From: an uncultured Muribaculaceae bacterium
Lineage (GTDB): Bacteria; Bacteroidota; Bacteroidia; Bacteroidales; Muribaculaceae
Assembly: GCA_947628305.1 (NCBI GenBank)
Contig: CANQZG010000002.1
Coordinates: 1-64,000, forward strand
Length of the DNA: 64,000 nt
Direction of reading: 5' to 3'
Both the position numbers and the translations under genes were made by a program. Of the stretch, positions 54,151 to 64,000 are shown in pieces (position 1 is the stretch's first letter; every line of letters begins with the position of its first letter). Below the pieces are notes generated by a model that worked only from the letters and a program-made list of their open reading frames with translations, did no database searches and was not told the origin of the DNA.

Positions 54151-55200
54151 TCAGATGACAAGCATCGCGTCTCCGTAAGCACCGAAGCGGTATCCTTCCT
54201 TGACAGCGACATCGTAGGCGTTCATGATGTGGTCATATCCTCCGAAGGCTGCCACCATCATGAGCATTGTCGAGTAGGGCAGATGGAAGTTGCTGATGAG
54301 GGAGTCGGCGACAGTGAATTCGTAGGGTGGGAAGATGAATTTGTTGGTCCAACCCGAGTAGGTTTTCATGTGGCCGCCCATGCTTGTCGCGCTCGCGATT
54401 GCCCGTAGTACTGAAGTGCCGACAGCGCATATCTTGCCACCGTTGTCCTTGGTCGAGTTGACCTCGTCGACCAACTTGGCCGAGACTTCGATTTCCTCGG
54501 AGTCCATGCGGTGCTTGGTGAGGTCTTCGACATCGATTTCTCGGAAATTTCCTAATCCGCTGTGGACTGTCAGATAGGATTGTTTCACACCTTTGATTTC
54601 AAGGCGTTTTAACAGTTCACGGCTGAAGTGCAGTCCGGCGGCGGGAGCGACAACCGCGCCTTCTCGGGTGGCGAAAATCGTCTGGTAACGCTCGGCATCA
54701 CTTTCCTCCGGCTCACGGTTGATATAGGCGGGAAGCGGGGTCTGTCCCAGTGAGAAAAGGGTTTTCTTAAATTCCTCGTGAGTCCCGTCATATAGGAAGC
54801 GTAATGTGCGTCCACGCGAGGTGGTGTTGTCGATAACCTCGGCGACCATTGATTCGTCATCACCGAAATACAGCTTGTTGCCTATGCGTATTTTGCGGGC
54901 CGGTTCGACAAGCACGTCCCAGAGTTTGTTTTCGGCGTTAAGTTCACGCAGCAGGAAAACCTCTATGCGTGCCCCGGTTTTCTCCTTATTGCCGAAAAGT
55001 CTTGCCGGGAAAACGAGGGTGTCGTTGAATATCATCATGTCACCGTCGTTAAAGAACCCGATGACATCCTTGAACACTTTATGCTCTATTTCCCCTGTCT
55101 TGCGGTTCACCACCATCAGGCGTGACTCGTCCCGTGTCTCTGCGGGATATTGAGCGATAAGATTTTCGGGGAGTTGAAATTTGAATTGGGATAATTTCAT
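54151..55200 (-). CDS. queA: tRNA preQ1(34) S-adenosylmethionine ribosyltransferase-isomerase
   Basis: 349 residues. [31 protein letters not shown], the [26 protein letters not shown] segment and the C-terminal [11 protein letters not shown] / [17 protein letters not shown] are the family hallmarks. It moves the ribosyl of S-adenosylmethionine to preQ1 in tRNA, forming epoxyqueuosine. Its partner here is the preQ-base transporter at 44890. Three bp after truB. Confidence 0.95.
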   Translation of the reverse strand: MKLSQFKFQLPENLIAQYPAETRDESRLMVVNRKTGEIEHKVFKDVIGFFNDGDMMIFNDTLVFPARLFGNKEKTGARIEVFLLRELNAENKLWDVLVEPARKIRIGNKLYFGDDESMVAEVIDNTTSRGRTLRFLYDGTHEEFKKTLFSLGQTPLPAYINREPEESDAERYQTIFATREGAVVAPAAGLHFSRELLKRLEIKGVKQSYLTVHSGLGNFREIDVEDLTKHRMDSEEIEVSAKLVDEVNSTKDNGGKICAVGTSVLRAIASATSMGGHMKTYSGWTNKFIFPPYEFTVADSLISNFHLPYSTMLMMVAAFGGYDHIMNAYDVAVKEGYRFGAYGDAMLVI

Positions 55201-55203
55201 GAA

Positions 55204-55941
55204 TTATTGATATGTTGCTGTTGTTTGATTTTGTTGTGATTCGTCCGGCACGGTGATTTCGCATTGCGCGAGAAGTTGGGTCGCCTCCTCTATCGACATC
55301 GCGTTGTCAAGGGTATGGTTGCCTACACGGGTGCGTCGCAGTGATGTCAGGTGTCCTCCCGAGCCGAGTGCCTCGCCGATGTCACGGGCGAGTGCGCGTA
55401 TATAGGTCCCCTTGGAGCATACGACCCTGATTTTGATTTCGTCAGGCTTGAATTCGAGGAGTTCTATCTCGTCTATGACAAGGAGTTTTGCTTTGAGATT
55501 GACTTCACGCCCCTTGCGTGCCATGTCGTAGGCACGGTAACCGTCGATTTTACATGCTGAGAACGCCGGAGGTACCTGTTCGATTGCGCCGATGAATTTT
55601 TTTAGCGTTTCTTCGACAAGTCCGCGTGTTATATGCTCTGTGGGGTAGGTAGTGTCCACTTCGGTCTCAAGGTCAAATGAGGGGGTGGTCGCTCCCAATG
55701 CTATTGTGGCGATATATTCCTTGACCCCCGCCTGTAGCGAGTCTATCAGTTTAGTCGAACGCCCGGTCACGACAATCATAACACCTGTAGCGAGCGGGTC
55801 AAGAGTCCCTGCGTGACCTACCTTGAATTTTTTTACCTTGTAACGGCGCAGCAGTACACTCCGCAATCGTTTGACAACGTCAAACGATGTCCATGTGAGC
55901 GGTTTATCGATGCATAGAGTTTCTCCTGAAATGAAATCCAT
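55204..55941 (-). CDS. truB: tRNA pseudouridine(55) synthase
   Basis: 245 residues. Catalytic aspartate in GHAGTLDPLATGVM, preceded by KPLTWTSFDVVKRLR; downstream RVVCSKGTYIRALARDIGEALGSGGHLTSLRRTRVG. The C-terminal PUA part is reduced, as in many Bacteroidetes. Modifies U55 in the T-loop of all tRNAs. Next gene upstream, uppP, is 18 bp away. Confidence 0.95.
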   Translation of the reverse strand: MDFISGETLCIDKPLTWTSFDVVKRLRSVLLRRYKVKKFKVGHAGTLDPLATGVMIVVTGRSTKLIDSLQAGVKEYIATIALGATTPSFDLETEVDTTYPTEHITRGLVEETLKKFIGAIEQVPPAFSACKIDGYRAYDMARKGREVNLKAKLLVIDEIELLEFKPDEIKIRVVCSKGTYIRALARDIGEALGSGGHLTSLRRTRVGNHTLDNAMSIEEATQLLAQCEITVPDESQQNQTTATYQ

Positions 55942-55959
55942 TCCTTTTAAACAGTATTT

Positions 55960-56784
55960 TTACCATACAAGGCATAGAATGCCGGCAATAAGACAATATA
56001 GGGAGAACCATACCAGCTTCCCCTTTTTGACCAGTTCGAGCATCCATTTACATGCAAGGCAGCCTACGGCAAAGGCGGCCACGAATCCTATCATCAGCGG
56101 GATGAATCCCACATCGCCCTGTGCTGACCCTGGGTCGGGTGACAGCATCCCCTTGATGTCGAGCAAAGCTTCTCCGAGTATCGGTATAATCACCATGAAA
56201 AATGAGAACTGTGCGACTTTCTCGCGTTTGTCGCCCAAGATTATGCCGGTCGCGATGGTTGTCCCCGAACGGCTAAGGCCCGGGAGGACGGCGACGGCCT
56301 GTCCGCAACCGATGATGAATGCGTCGAGCCATGTAATGTCGCGTGGCCGATAGGAGCCGGAGTTGAACAGTGGACGTGTACGGAAAAAATAGGCGAATGC
56401 GAGCAATGCCGCAGTCACGATGAGACACACTCCGACAATGTTGAGTTGCCCGCCGAAAAACGCTTTTACATCGTCCTTAAAGAAAAGTCCGACTATCGCA
56501 ACCGGGATGCAGCTGACAAGTATCTTGCAGACATAAAAGAAGTTCTCGTCCCGCTTTATCGTGAAAAACGATGTACACAGGGGCATGAATTCTCTCCATA
56601 GCACACAGATGGTGCTAAGTACCGTCGCCACATGCAGTGCCAGGTCAAAGCTAAGGGCGTTCTCTTGCGAAAGTTTCAGTCCTAAGATTTTGTTGCAGAT
56701 TTCAAGATGCCCGCTGGAACTTATCGGGAGATATTCGGCGAGACCCTGCACGATGCCCATTATGAGCGCGTCAATCCAATCCAT
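55960..56784 (-). CDS. uppP: Undecaprenyl-diphosphate phosphatase
   Basis: 274 residues with about eight membrane helices. Two conserved active-site segments: EYLPISSSGHLEI (glutamate-rich first motif) and VLPGLSRSGTTIATG. Recycles the lipid carrier for peptidoglycan and capsule synthesis, so it also serves the polysaccharide locus at 31-45 kb. Part of the run from ftsX to ligA. Confidence 0.96.
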   Translation of the reverse strand: MDWIDALIMGIVQGLAEYLPISSSGHLEICNKILGLKLSQENALSFDLALHVATVLSTICVLWREFMPLCTSFFTIKRDENFFYVCKILVSCIPVAIVGLFFKDDVKAFFGGQLNIVGVCLIVTAALLAFAYFFRTRPLFNSGSYRPRDITWLDAFIIGCGQAVAVLPGLSRSGTTIATGIILGDKREKVAQFSFFMVIIPILGEALLDIKGMLSPDPGSAQGDVGFIPLMIGFVAAFAVGCLACKWMLELVKKGKLVWFSLYCLIAGILCLVW

Positions 56785-56805
56785 TTCGTAGTTGAAAAGT
56801 CAGGT

Positions 56806-57078
56806 TTATTTCTTTTTTTGAGGCCACATGATAGCCACTCCCATGAAAACGAAGCCGAGGAAAGCTATCGTTGGTCCTACTACTATGCGGCGTGTGCTGA
56901 AAATGTCAGGGTTGAACTCCCCTGAATTGTTCCCGCTCCCCAACATCAGGAGGAATCCGACGACAATCACTATTCCGGCGATTGCCATGAGCAGGAAGTT
57001 TTTCCGTGTCAACGGTAACTGTTCGGCCGGTTGACGTTCGAGACCGTCATTGGCCGGTTTATTTTGGGTTCTTTTCAT
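56806..57078 (-). CDS. DUF3098 family small membrane protein
   Basis: 90 residues. A proline/charged N terminus (about 1-27) and two membrane helices (FLLMAIAGIVIVVGFLLMLGSG and IVVGPTIAFLGFVFMGVAIMW). The short loop with GNNSGEFNPDIFSTRRI and a lysine-rich end match DUF3098, found next to ftsX and uppP in Bacteroidetes. Function unknown; position suggests cell-wall or division work. Confidence 0.85.
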   Translation of the reverse strand: MKRTQNKPANDGLERQPAEQLPLTRKNFLLMAIAGIVIVVGFLLMLGSGNNSGEFNPDIFSTRRIVVGPTIAFLGFVFMGVAIMWPQKKK

Positions 57079-57106
57079 AATCTATAATTGGGTTTTAAAC
57101 ACACTC

Positions 57107-57994
57107 TTAATATCTGAATAGGTCGCCATAACCTTGCTTAAGGTGGCGGTTGGTGGCGAATAACGCCGCAAGAACGCATATCAGCATCCCGGCTATGACT
57201 GTCCCTGCCGTGATTAATCCGAAGTCGCCCCAAGGCAGGAATTGCCTGGTGGTTGTGTCTATCGAATGACTGTATGCGACAAGTCCCGCCAGGCATCCGG
57301 CAGCCAACACTCCGGCAAATGCACCGGTGGCAATGCTGTCGGTAAGGAACGGACGCCGTATGAATGAATTTTTCGCACCTACGAGCTTCATCGTGTGTAT
57401 CAGGAAACGGCGTGAGTATATTGCGAGCCTCACCGTGTTGTTAATCAGGACGAATGAAATCACCAAAAGGGCTATTGCCACGGCCAATAAGACCATCTCG
57501 ATGTTTTTTATCGTCGTGTTGATTTCCGACACCATCTGTGTGTGTGCCTTGGCACTTTCGACCTGTGGCAGGCTTTCAAGCGCGGCAGTGATAGCGAGTA
57601 AGCTGTCAGCCGAGGCGTATGCCGATTTCACCTTGACGTCAAATTCAGGTAAAAACGGATTTACGCCCGCTATGGCTAATGCTTCGTTCTCCTCGGCATC
57701 CGACATCCTTTCCCATTGTGCAAGCACGTCCTCAGGCGATAAGTAGGTGTATGATGCGACGTATGGGGCGGTTGTGAGATGCCGTTTCAATGAGTTTATG
57801 CCGTGTTGCGTGGCATTCTCGCTCACTATGATTGTGAACCCCGTCTCACTGTGTATGGCGTCGATGACACGCCGGGAAGCCATTGATATGACCGCGACAA
57901 TGGATAGCAGCAGCAACACAAGGGTGACGCTGACAATGCTCGTGATGCGGGAACCCGTTAAGGAAATGCCGTGACGGTGACGTCGGTTTGCCAT
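57107..57994 (-). CDS. ftsX: Cell-division permease-like protein FtsX
   Basis: 295 residues. One N-terminal helix (ITSIVSVTLVLLLLSIVAVISMASRR), a periplasmic domain (about 45-160), and three C-terminal helices, with VRLAIYSRRFLIHTMKLVGAKNSFIRRPF as the FtsX signature. With FtsE it couples to peptidoglycan hydrolases during division; ftsE is not here, as usual in this phylum. A good promoter lies 29 bp upstream and likely drives the run down to ligA. Confidence 0.93.
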   Translation of the reverse strand: MANRRHRHGISLTGSRITSIVSVTLVLLLLSIVAVISMASRRVIDAIHSETGFTIIVSENATQHGINSLKRHLTTAPYVASYTYLSPEDVLAQWERMSDAEENEALAIAGVNPFLPEFDVKVKSAYASADSLLAITAALESLPQVESAKAHTQMVSEINTTIKNIEMVLLAVAIALLVISFVLINNTVRLAIYSRRFLIHTMKLVGAKNSFIRRPFLTDSIATGAFAGVLAAGCLAGLVAYSHSIDTTTRQFLPWGDFGLITAGTVIAGMLICVLAALFATNRHLKQGYGDLFRY

Positions 57995-58022
57995 GAAAAT
58001 GTTTTTACATAAAAATGCCTTG

Positions 58023-58053
58023 CAAAATTAATACATTCCGTTGCCTTTGTCAA
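58023..58053 (-). promoter_or_regulatory. Promoter of the ftsX-ligA run
   Basis: Minus strand: TTG at 58051-58053, a 20-bp spacer and TAATTTTG at 58023-58030; the start codon is 29 bp further. Confidence 0.7.
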
Positions 58054-58071
58054 TACTTTACCATCGAAAAA

Positions 58072-59439
<1,368 letters not shown>

Positions 59440-59454
59440 TATTTTCTATGATAC

Positions 59455-59521
59455 TTTGGTATTGACGATTAAAATTCCTAATTTTGTCGCAAAATTACAA
59501 ATAATTACCATAGAAAACCAA
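59455..59521. promoter_or_regulatory. Overlapping face-to-face promoters for miaB (minus) and the CoA-transferase gene (plus)
   Basis: Plus: TTTG at 59455-59458, a 20-bp spacer and TAATTTTG at 59479-59486. Minus: TTGG at 59518-59521, a 20-bp spacer and TAATTTTG at 59490-59497. The two -7 boxes form the palindrome TAATTTTGTCGCAAAATTA, only 3 bp apart, so polymerase cannot occupy both at once. Confidence 0.7.
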
Positions 59522-59545
59522 CTAAAACAATAGAGAAGAATAAAA

Positions 59546-61042
59546 ATGGCTTTCCCTATCATCACGGCAGAAGAGGCTGCCTCGTATATTCAAGACGGAA
59601 CTACAGTGGGGTTGTCAGGCTTCACGGCCCCGGGTGTCCCGAAAGTTGTCCCTGAAGTTGTCGCGAACAATGCCCTTAAGGAGCATGAGGCCGGCCGGCC
59701 CTTTAAAATTGACCTTTTCACAGGTGCGTCAACCGGGCCTCATGTTGACGGTATTCTCGCGGAAAACAACGCATTGAGACGTCGTTCGCCCTACCAGAAT
59801 CAACCTAATCTGCGTAAACGCATCAACTCTCATGATTGCAACTATTTTGACTTGCATCTCAGTGAACTTGCGCAGAAACTCCGTTATGGTTTCTACGGCG
59901 ACATTGATATCGCTGTCATAGAGGTACAGGACATCGATGATGACGGGAACGCGGTTCTTGGCCTTGGAGTGGGAAATGTGCCCACGTTTGCCAAGATGGC
60001 CAAGAAAGTCATAATTGAACACAACAAACATCTGTCACCGAAATTGCGTGGCATGCATGACATATATCTTCCGCAAGACCCTCCCTGTCGTAGAGAAATA
60101 CCTATCTTCAAGGTGAGTGACCGCGCGGGGAGCCCGCTTCTTCACATTGACCCGTCAAAGATAATCGGTGTCGTGGAGACCGATGCCCCCGAGGGGGTAA
60201 AGGCGTTCTCCGCACCCGATGACACTACGCTCCAGATAGGTGCGAATGTATGTCATTTCCTCGCCGAGGAACTTCATGCGGGGCGCATCCCGTCGTCATT
60301 CCTGCCGTTGCAGTCGGGTGTGGGGAATGTCGCCAATGCCGTGCTCTATGGTCTTGCCGAGAATCTCGATATCCCCCCGTTCGAGATGTATTCAGAGGTG
60401 TTGCAGGATGCTGTGGCCGACCTGCTGATGAAGGGGCGTTGCAAGTTTGCCAGCGCAAGTTCGTTGACCGTCACCGACCCTGTGGTGGAACAGATATTTG
60501 ACAATATCGACTTCTTCCGTGAACGCATCATCCTGCGTCCCAGCGAAATCTCCAACAATCCCGAGGTTATACGTCGTCTCGGTGTCATTGCGATGAACAC
60601 CGCACTCGAGGCTGACATATTCGGAAACATCAACTCGACCCACGTGACCGGCGTGAGAATGATGAACGGTATCGGTGGCTCCGGCGATTTCACGCGCAAT
60701 GCCTATATCTCGATTTTCTCTTGCCCGTCAATCACCAAGGAGGGACTTATAAGCAATATTGTCCCTATGGTGTCGCATGTTGACCACACCGAGCACTCGG
60801 TTGATGTTCTTATCACCGAGCAGGGTATTGCTGACCTCCGTGGCCTTGACCCCGTGCAGCGAGCCAATTGTATCATTGACAACTGTGCGCATCCGATGTA
60901 CAAAGAGCTTCTCCGTGATTATCTGAAACTTAGCCGTCGTGGAGGGCAGACTCCTCACAACCTTCACGCATCACTCGGTTTCCACACCGCATTCATCGAG
61001 AATGGTGACATGCGCACCGTTGACTGGTCTAAGTATGAGTGA
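59546..61042 (+). CDS. Acetyl-CoA hydrolase / succinyl-CoA:acetate CoA-transferase
   Basis: 498 residues. N-terminal GLSGFTAPGVPKVVPEVVANNALKEHEAG and C-terminal ISIFSCPSITKEGLISNIVPMVSHVDHTEHSVDVLITEQGIADLRGLDP belong to the ACH1/Cat1 family. The catalytic glutamate is E284 in EMYSEVLQDAVADLL. It interconverts acetyl- and succinyl-CoA with their acids, consistent with fermentative acetate/succinate or propionate production in gut Bacteroidetes. Single gene with own terminator at 61093. Confidence 0.93.
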   Translation: MAFPIITAEEAASYIQDGTTVGLSGFTAPGVPKVVPEVVANNALKEHEAGRPFKIDLFTGASTGPHVDGILAENNALRRRSPYQNQPNLRKRINSHDCNYFDLHLSELAQKLRYGFYGDIDIAVIEVQDIDDDGNAVLGLGVGNVPTFAKMAKKVIIEHNKHLSPKLRGMHDIYLPQDPPCRREIPIFKVSDRAGSPLLHIDPSKIIGVVETDAPEGVKAFSAPDDTTLQIGANVCHFLAEELHAGRIPSSFLPLQSGVGNVANAVLYGLAENLDIPPFEMYSEVLQDAVADLLMKGRCKFASASSLTVTDPVVEQIFDNIDFFRERIILRPSEISNNPEVIRRLGVIAMNTALEADIFGNINSTHVTGVRMMNGIGGSGDFTRNAYISIFSCPSITKEGLISNIVPMVSHVDHTEHSVDVLITEQGIADLRGLDPVQRANCIIDNCAHPMYKELLRDYLKLSRRGGQTPHNLHASLGFHTAFIENGDMRTVDWSKYE

Positions 61043-61092
61043 TATAAGAATTCGATATTGAAAATGTAGACAATCTCTTTATAATCAACCAT

Positions 61093-61127
61093 AAAGGCAT
61101 GTTGTTCCAATCGGATGGCATGCCTTT
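61093..61127 (+). terminator. Terminator of the CoA-transferase gene
   Basis: AAAGGCATG (61093-61101) pairs with CATGCCTTT (61119-61127), followed by GTGATTTTATC. The remaining 61128-61320 is A/T-rich with the promoter element at 61260 and no other gene. Confidence 0.75.
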
Positions 61128-61259
61128 GTGATTTTATCGTAACACCATTGTAATGATGTGTCTACTTTTTAGGACATTGTGTTTCAACTGTTTGTGGATA
61201 AATGAACAATAAAAATGTTAAATTGTTAATGTTTAAAAGGGTAAGTTGTAAAAAATTTG

Positions 61260-61267
61260 TAAATTTG
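61260..61267 (+). promoter_or_regulatory. -7 promoter element of the winged-helix gene
   Basis: TAAATTTG, 53 bp before the start. The expected -33 position is A/T-rich without a clear TTTG. Confidence 0.5.
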
Positions 61268-61320
61268 CAAAAATTAAGAAACTTAACTCTATGTTTAACA
61301 TCTAAAATTAGGACTTTAAA

Positions 61321-61530
61321 ATGAACACCGAAGCAATTGGAACATGGGCCGGCCTTGTATGGAGTGCGCTCAACGAGGCGGATGCCCTTGGAATCAAACA
61401 AATCAAGAAAATCACCAAACTTAAGGAGAAAGAAATCTATGCCGCACTTGGCTGGCTTGCCCGTGAAAGCAAGGTGAATTTTGCCGATGCCGAGGATGGC
61501 AAGGAAATCATTGTTTCTTTGATTGGATAA
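61321..61530 (+). CDS. Small winged-helix DNA-binding protein (DUF2582 type)
   Basis: 69 residues: a single helix-turn-helix/winged domain. IGTWAGLVWSALNEADALGIKQIKKITKLKEKEIYAALGWLARESKVNF is the DUF2582 core, found across Bacteroidetes as a free-standing small protein. DNA binding is inferred from the fold. The strong expression-type promoter and excellent terminator suggest an abundant protein. Confidence 0.85.
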   Translation: MNTEAIGTWAGLVWSALNEADALGIKQIKKITKLKEKEIYAALGWLARESKVNFADAEDGKEIIVSLIG

Positions 61531-61539
61531 CGGACAGAA

Positions 61540-61595
61540 TTTAAATAAGACAGAGGCGGATGCTCCATCGGGCATCCGCCTCTGTCTTATTTAAA
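61540..61595. terminator. Bidirectional terminator
   Basis: A perfect 24-bp inverted repeat (61540-61563 with 61572-61595) around an 8-base loop, GC-rich in its upper part (CAGAGGCGGATGC) and flanked by A/T tails on both sides. It serves the winged-helix gene and the convergent NADH dehydrogenase gene. Confidence 0.95.
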
Positions 61596-61610
61596 TTCAA
61601 AACGTTCTCT

Positions 61611-62891
61611 CTATGACCAACGTTTTCTGCGTGGATAACGGGTGGGGTAGAACAGCATCCTTAACGATGTGCCGTAGGTGAAATAGGCCCATGTCCAGTT
61701 GACCATGACTGTCGCCTTGTTGCGCATGCCGAGCAACGAAAGAAGGTGTACCGACATCCATGCCACCCAGGCGAAGAACCCGTACAGATGTATATGTTTT
61801 AGGTCGGCCACGGCGCGGTTACGGCCTATGGTCGCCATCGAGCCTTTATCTTTGTAACGGAATGGAACGGTGAATTCCCCGGCGTTTAGATTGAGGGCCA
61901 GGGTGCGTGCCTGCTGTATGGCCGGTTGAGCCAGCTGTGGCACTCCACGTGGATATTCAGGGGTGGGACGGTAGGATATATCCCCGATGGCGTAAATGTC
62001 ACGGACATCGTTAACCCTGTTGAACTCATCTGTTACAATTCTGCCTCCGGGACCTAACGGTAGTTCTCCTCCTGCCGTGGTGAAGGGGGTCGCTGTCACG
62101 CCGGCAGTCCACACGACGGTATCGCATATAATTCTCTCCCCGTTATCGAGAGCTACGGTTTCTCCGTCATATTCTTTCATCAGAGTGCCGAGCCTGACAT
62201 CTACCAACAACGACCCCAGGTATTTTAACGCTGCACGTGACGCTCCCTCGCTCATTGTACGCAACACCCTGTCCGACCCTTCAAGCAGTATGATTTTGAC
62301 CTCTTCGGGTCGGATTTCGGGATATTCCCGAGGTACGATGTATCGTTTCATTTCGCCCAATGCTCCTGCAACCTCGACCCCGCTCGGGCCACCTCCGATT
62401 ACGACAAATGTAAGTAATCTTGTTCTTGTGTCCGGCTCTTTGGTCGCGGAGGCCCGCTCGAGCCTGTCAAGTATCTCGTTGCGTAATCTGATGGCTTCGG
62501 GTGTGCTTTTCATGGTGTATACACTATGGAGAAGTCCGTTGTTGCCAAAAAAATTGTTGGTGGTTCCCGCCGCGATGACAAGTTTGTCATAATGGATGAT
62601 GTGTTCCCCGGTGAGAAGTTTTTTCCCGGAGATGTCGATTTGACGCACATCTCCCATGTGGAAACGGACGCCACGCATTGATTTTTTCCTGAATTCACGC
62701 CTGAACGGGAATGAAATGCTCCCGGGGTCAAGTCCGCCTGACGCCACCTGATAGAACAATGGCGGGAAGCTATGATAGTTGTTGCGGTCGACCAAGGTGA
62801 TGTCAAACTTCTTTTTGTCAAGATGCTTGGCAAGGTTGAGACCTGCGAAACCGCCCCCTATGATTACGATGCGTTCTTTAGTGTTGTCCAT
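61611..62891 (-). CDS. ndh: Type II NADH:quinone oxidoreductase
   Basis: 426 residues. FAD-binding IIGGGFAGLNLAKHLD at residues 10-25 and NAD-binding VVIGGGPSGVEVAGALGEM at about 166-184. YAIGDISYRPTPEYPRGVPQLAQPAIQQAR closes the flavin site. A C-terminal amphipathic/hydrophobic part (AWVAWMSVHLLSLLGM..., about 365-410) binds the membrane. It oxidises NADH without pumping protons and feeds menaquinone. Length is normal. Confidence 0.9.
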   Translation of the reverse strand: MDNTKERIVIIGGGFAGLNLAKHLDKKKFDITLVDRNNYHSFPPLFYQVASGGLDPGSISFPFRREFRKKSMRGVRFHMGDVRQIDISGKKLLTGEHIIHYDKLVIAAGTTNNFFGNNGLLHSVYTMKSTPEAIRLRNEILDRLERASATKEPDTRTRLLTFVVIGGGPSGVEVAGALGEMKRYIVPREYPEIRPEEVKIILLEGSDRVLRTMSEGASRAALKYLGSLLVDVRLGTLMKEYDGETVALDNGERIICDTVVWTAGVTATPFTTAGGELPLGPGGRIVTDEFNRVNDVRDIYAIGDISYRPTPEYPRGVPQLAQPAIQQARTLALNLNAGEFTVPFRYKDKGSMATIGRNRAVADLKHIHLYGFFAWVAWMSVHLLSLLGMRNKATVMVNWTWAYFTYGTSLRMLFYPTRYPRRKRWS

Positions 62892-62941
62892 AAATAAACA
62901 GTTGTCATTATCTATGATAACACTTATGAATGACTGAGGGT

Positions 62942-63619
62942 TTAGAAATCAATCAACGGGAGGTGTGTGCGGGCGTATGCACGTGTACAGAGGTTGAAAT
63001 GCCACCACTCCGAGCGTAAAGGCTTGAATCCGGCCATGGTCATTACGCGTCGCAGCAACAGGCGGTTCTTCCGTTCATGTTCGGTTATCTTGCCGTTCTT
63101 TACGAGCGTCTTCTCACGGTCGATATTGGCTTCGATGCCGAGATGGTCAACTTTTGTGCCCATGGGCAGTTCAACGCCTTTGTCATCGACAATCGATATG
63201 TCAACCGCCATGCCGTAGTTGTGAAGTCCTCCTCCGTTGCGGGGATTGCTGACGTACCGGGCCTTGGATGTGCCTCTAACGGTATTATACATTGTCCGTT
63301 GCACCGACATGGGGCGTGACGCGTCATGTATTTTAAGGCGATACCCGGGATGTGACCGCGACAGCTCGGCTTGGGCGCGTCCCACTGCTTTAGCCGCTTC
63401 GGGGCGTAGATAGGCCTGACGGAGGTCTCGGTACATCGCTTGCCCCGTGAAATTATCGTCACGGGCATACATGAGGTCTACGATGATTTCAGGCGATATA
63501 TCGTGTATATTGACAAGTCCCATTTCGGCCATCTTTACAGCCAATCTCCCTTGTGGCTTCTCTGCGGCCAAAATGGTGAATGTCGATAAAATTGCGAATA
63601 TGATACACTTGAATCTCAT
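62942..63619 (-). CDS. Secreted M15-family D-alanyl-D-alanine dipeptidase, VanX-like
   Basis: 225 residues with a signal peptide (MRFKCIIFAILSTFTILAAE). The zinc and catalytic residues of the M15D group are visible: GGLHNYGMAVDIS (His, Asp) and RSEWWHFNL (Glu, His), plus the arginine in HDASRPMS. It would cleave D-Ala-D-Ala or related peptidoglycan fragments in the periplasm, a wall-recycling role. No vancomycin-resistance genes are adjacent. Confidence 0.9.
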   Translation of the reverse strand: MRFKCIIFAILSTFTILAAEKPQGRLAVKMAEMGLVNIHDISPEIIVDLMYARDDNFTGQAMYRDLRQAYLRPEAAKAVGRAQAELSRSHPGYRLKIHDASRPMSVQRTMYNTVRGTSKARYVSNPRNGGGLHNYGMAVDISIVDDKGVELPMGTKVDHLGIEANIDREKTLVKNGKITEHERKNRLLLRRVMTMAGFKPLRSEWWHFNLCTRAYARTHLPLIDF

Positions 63620-63679
63620 GATGACCTCAAAATTAATCTTTTTTCATTAAAAATAAAGGAGATTTAGGACAATAAGATG

Positions 63680-63687
63680 TACTTTTG
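63680..63687 (+). promoter_or_regulatory. -7 promoter element of the TPR gene
   Basis: TACTTTTG, 11 bp before the start codon at 63699. Confidence 0.45.
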
Positions 63688-63698
63688 TGATAATAATT

Positions 63699-64000
63699 AT
63701 GACTATTATATCTTCCATATCTACATATCTGCGCCGTCTGATTGTGCTGGCTTTATTTGTCCTGCCGGTCGGTCTGTCGGCGCAAATCAATACCGACCAG
63801 GTGATGCGCATCGGACGCAATACCCTCTATTTTGAGGATTATATGCTGTCGATACAGTATTTTAATCAGGTCATAGGTGTCAAGCCTTATCTTGCGCAAC
63901 CTTATTTTTACCGTGCCATCGCCAAGTTGAACCTTGAGGATTATCTTGGCGCGGAGGATGACGCTTCAAAGGCGATTGAGCGTAACCCGTTCATAACCGA
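63699..64000 (+). CDS. Exported TPR-repeat protein, N-terminal part (cut by the window edge)
   Basis: 100 residues visible. A signal peptide (MTIISSISTYLRRLIVLALFVLPVGLSAQ) precedes tetratricopeptide helices such as GRNTLYFEDYMLSIQYFNQVIGVKPYLAQPYFYRAIAKLNLEDYLGAEDDASKAIERNP. The spacing of W/L/G/Y/A/P fits TPR units of 34 residues. Long TPR proteins with this opening are common in Bacteroidales and their role is not known. Divergent from the VanX-like gene. Confidence 0.85.
   Translation, partial: MTIISSISTYLRRLIVLALFVLPVGLSAQINTDQVMRIGRNTLYFEDYMLSIQYFNQVIGVKPYLAQPYFYRAIAKLNLEDYLGAEDDASKAIERNPFIT

Noticed and set aside
62942-63619. A vancomycin-resistance VanX
   Set aside because: The protein has a signal peptide and no van-type ligase or dehydrogenase nearby, so a peptidoglycan-recycling role is more likely than resistance.

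Overview
The window looks like a chromosomal segment of a gut Bacteroidales bacterium, most likely of the Muribaculaceae (S24-7) type. This rests on promoters of the Bacteroidetes form (TTTG, about 20 bases, TAnnTTTG) in front of many genes, no Shine-Dalgarno pattern, the Bacteroidales-restricted families DUF3256 and DUF3098 and a 29-residue AURKAIP1/COX24-like basic protein, a secreted GH33 sialidase, and C-terminal tails of the type YYNLQG...GLYIRRQG...KVLVK on exported proteins. The family assignment is inference; the phylum-level call is firm.

Layout. 1-7.1 kb: the edge of an IS3-type insertion sequence lies in the loop of a palindromic repeat. It is followed by three exported proteins that share one C-terminal tail (a polysaccharide-lyase-like enzyme, an unknown, and a duplicated beta-helix protein), with several palindromic repeat clusters between them, and a MATE exporter. 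7.1-13.5 kb: housekeeping genes (xseB, xseA, DUF3256, a DEAD-box helicase, rsmA, mgtE). 13.5-19.4 kb: an A/T-rich orphan, a RAYT-like transposase between long inverted REP copies, a two-gene operon of unknown exported proteins with an operator-like inverted repeat, a Crp/Fnr regulator, an MscS channel and an outer-membrane barrel. 19.4-30.5 kb: yebC-type gene, pheT, sialidase, two lipoproteins, a SUI1 factor, an AddA/RecB-like helicase-nuclease and a C69 dipeptidase.

30.5-44.7 kb: a surface-polysaccharide locus with export lipoprotein (Wza), tyrosine kinase (Wzc), flippase (Wzx), candidate polymerase (Wzy) and seven glycosyltransferases. One glycosyltransferase gene carries an in-frame stop. 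No initiating phosphoglycosyltransferase and no nucleotide-sugar synthesis genes are present, so those must lie elsewhere. The locus is visibly more A/T rich from the flippase onward, as expected for an exchangeable module. Two related MITE-like elements of about 325 bp lie in or just after it, each placed at the end of a coding sequence.

44.9-51.5 kb: queuosine-precursor transporter, HAD phosphatase, HU, the 29-residue basic protein, RNase G, rpmH (L34), an outer-membrane barrel and an AAA/DUF4143 ATPase. 51.5-59.4 kb: a long minus-strand run ftsX, DUF3098, uppP, truB, queA, YigZ-type gene, ligA read from one good promoter, with miaB upstream. 59.5-64 kb: a CoA-transferase gene whose promoter faces and overlaps that of miaB, a small winged-helix protein, type II NADH dehydrogenase, a VanX-like dipeptidase, and the start of a TPR protein cut by the window edge.

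The most unusual material is the repeat biology: an IS end in a REP loop, REP dimers of at least two sequence types, a RAYT between inverted REP copies, and MITEs inserted at stop codons. I did not find an obviously new multi-gene enzymatic system, a CRISPR array or tRNA/rRNA genes.
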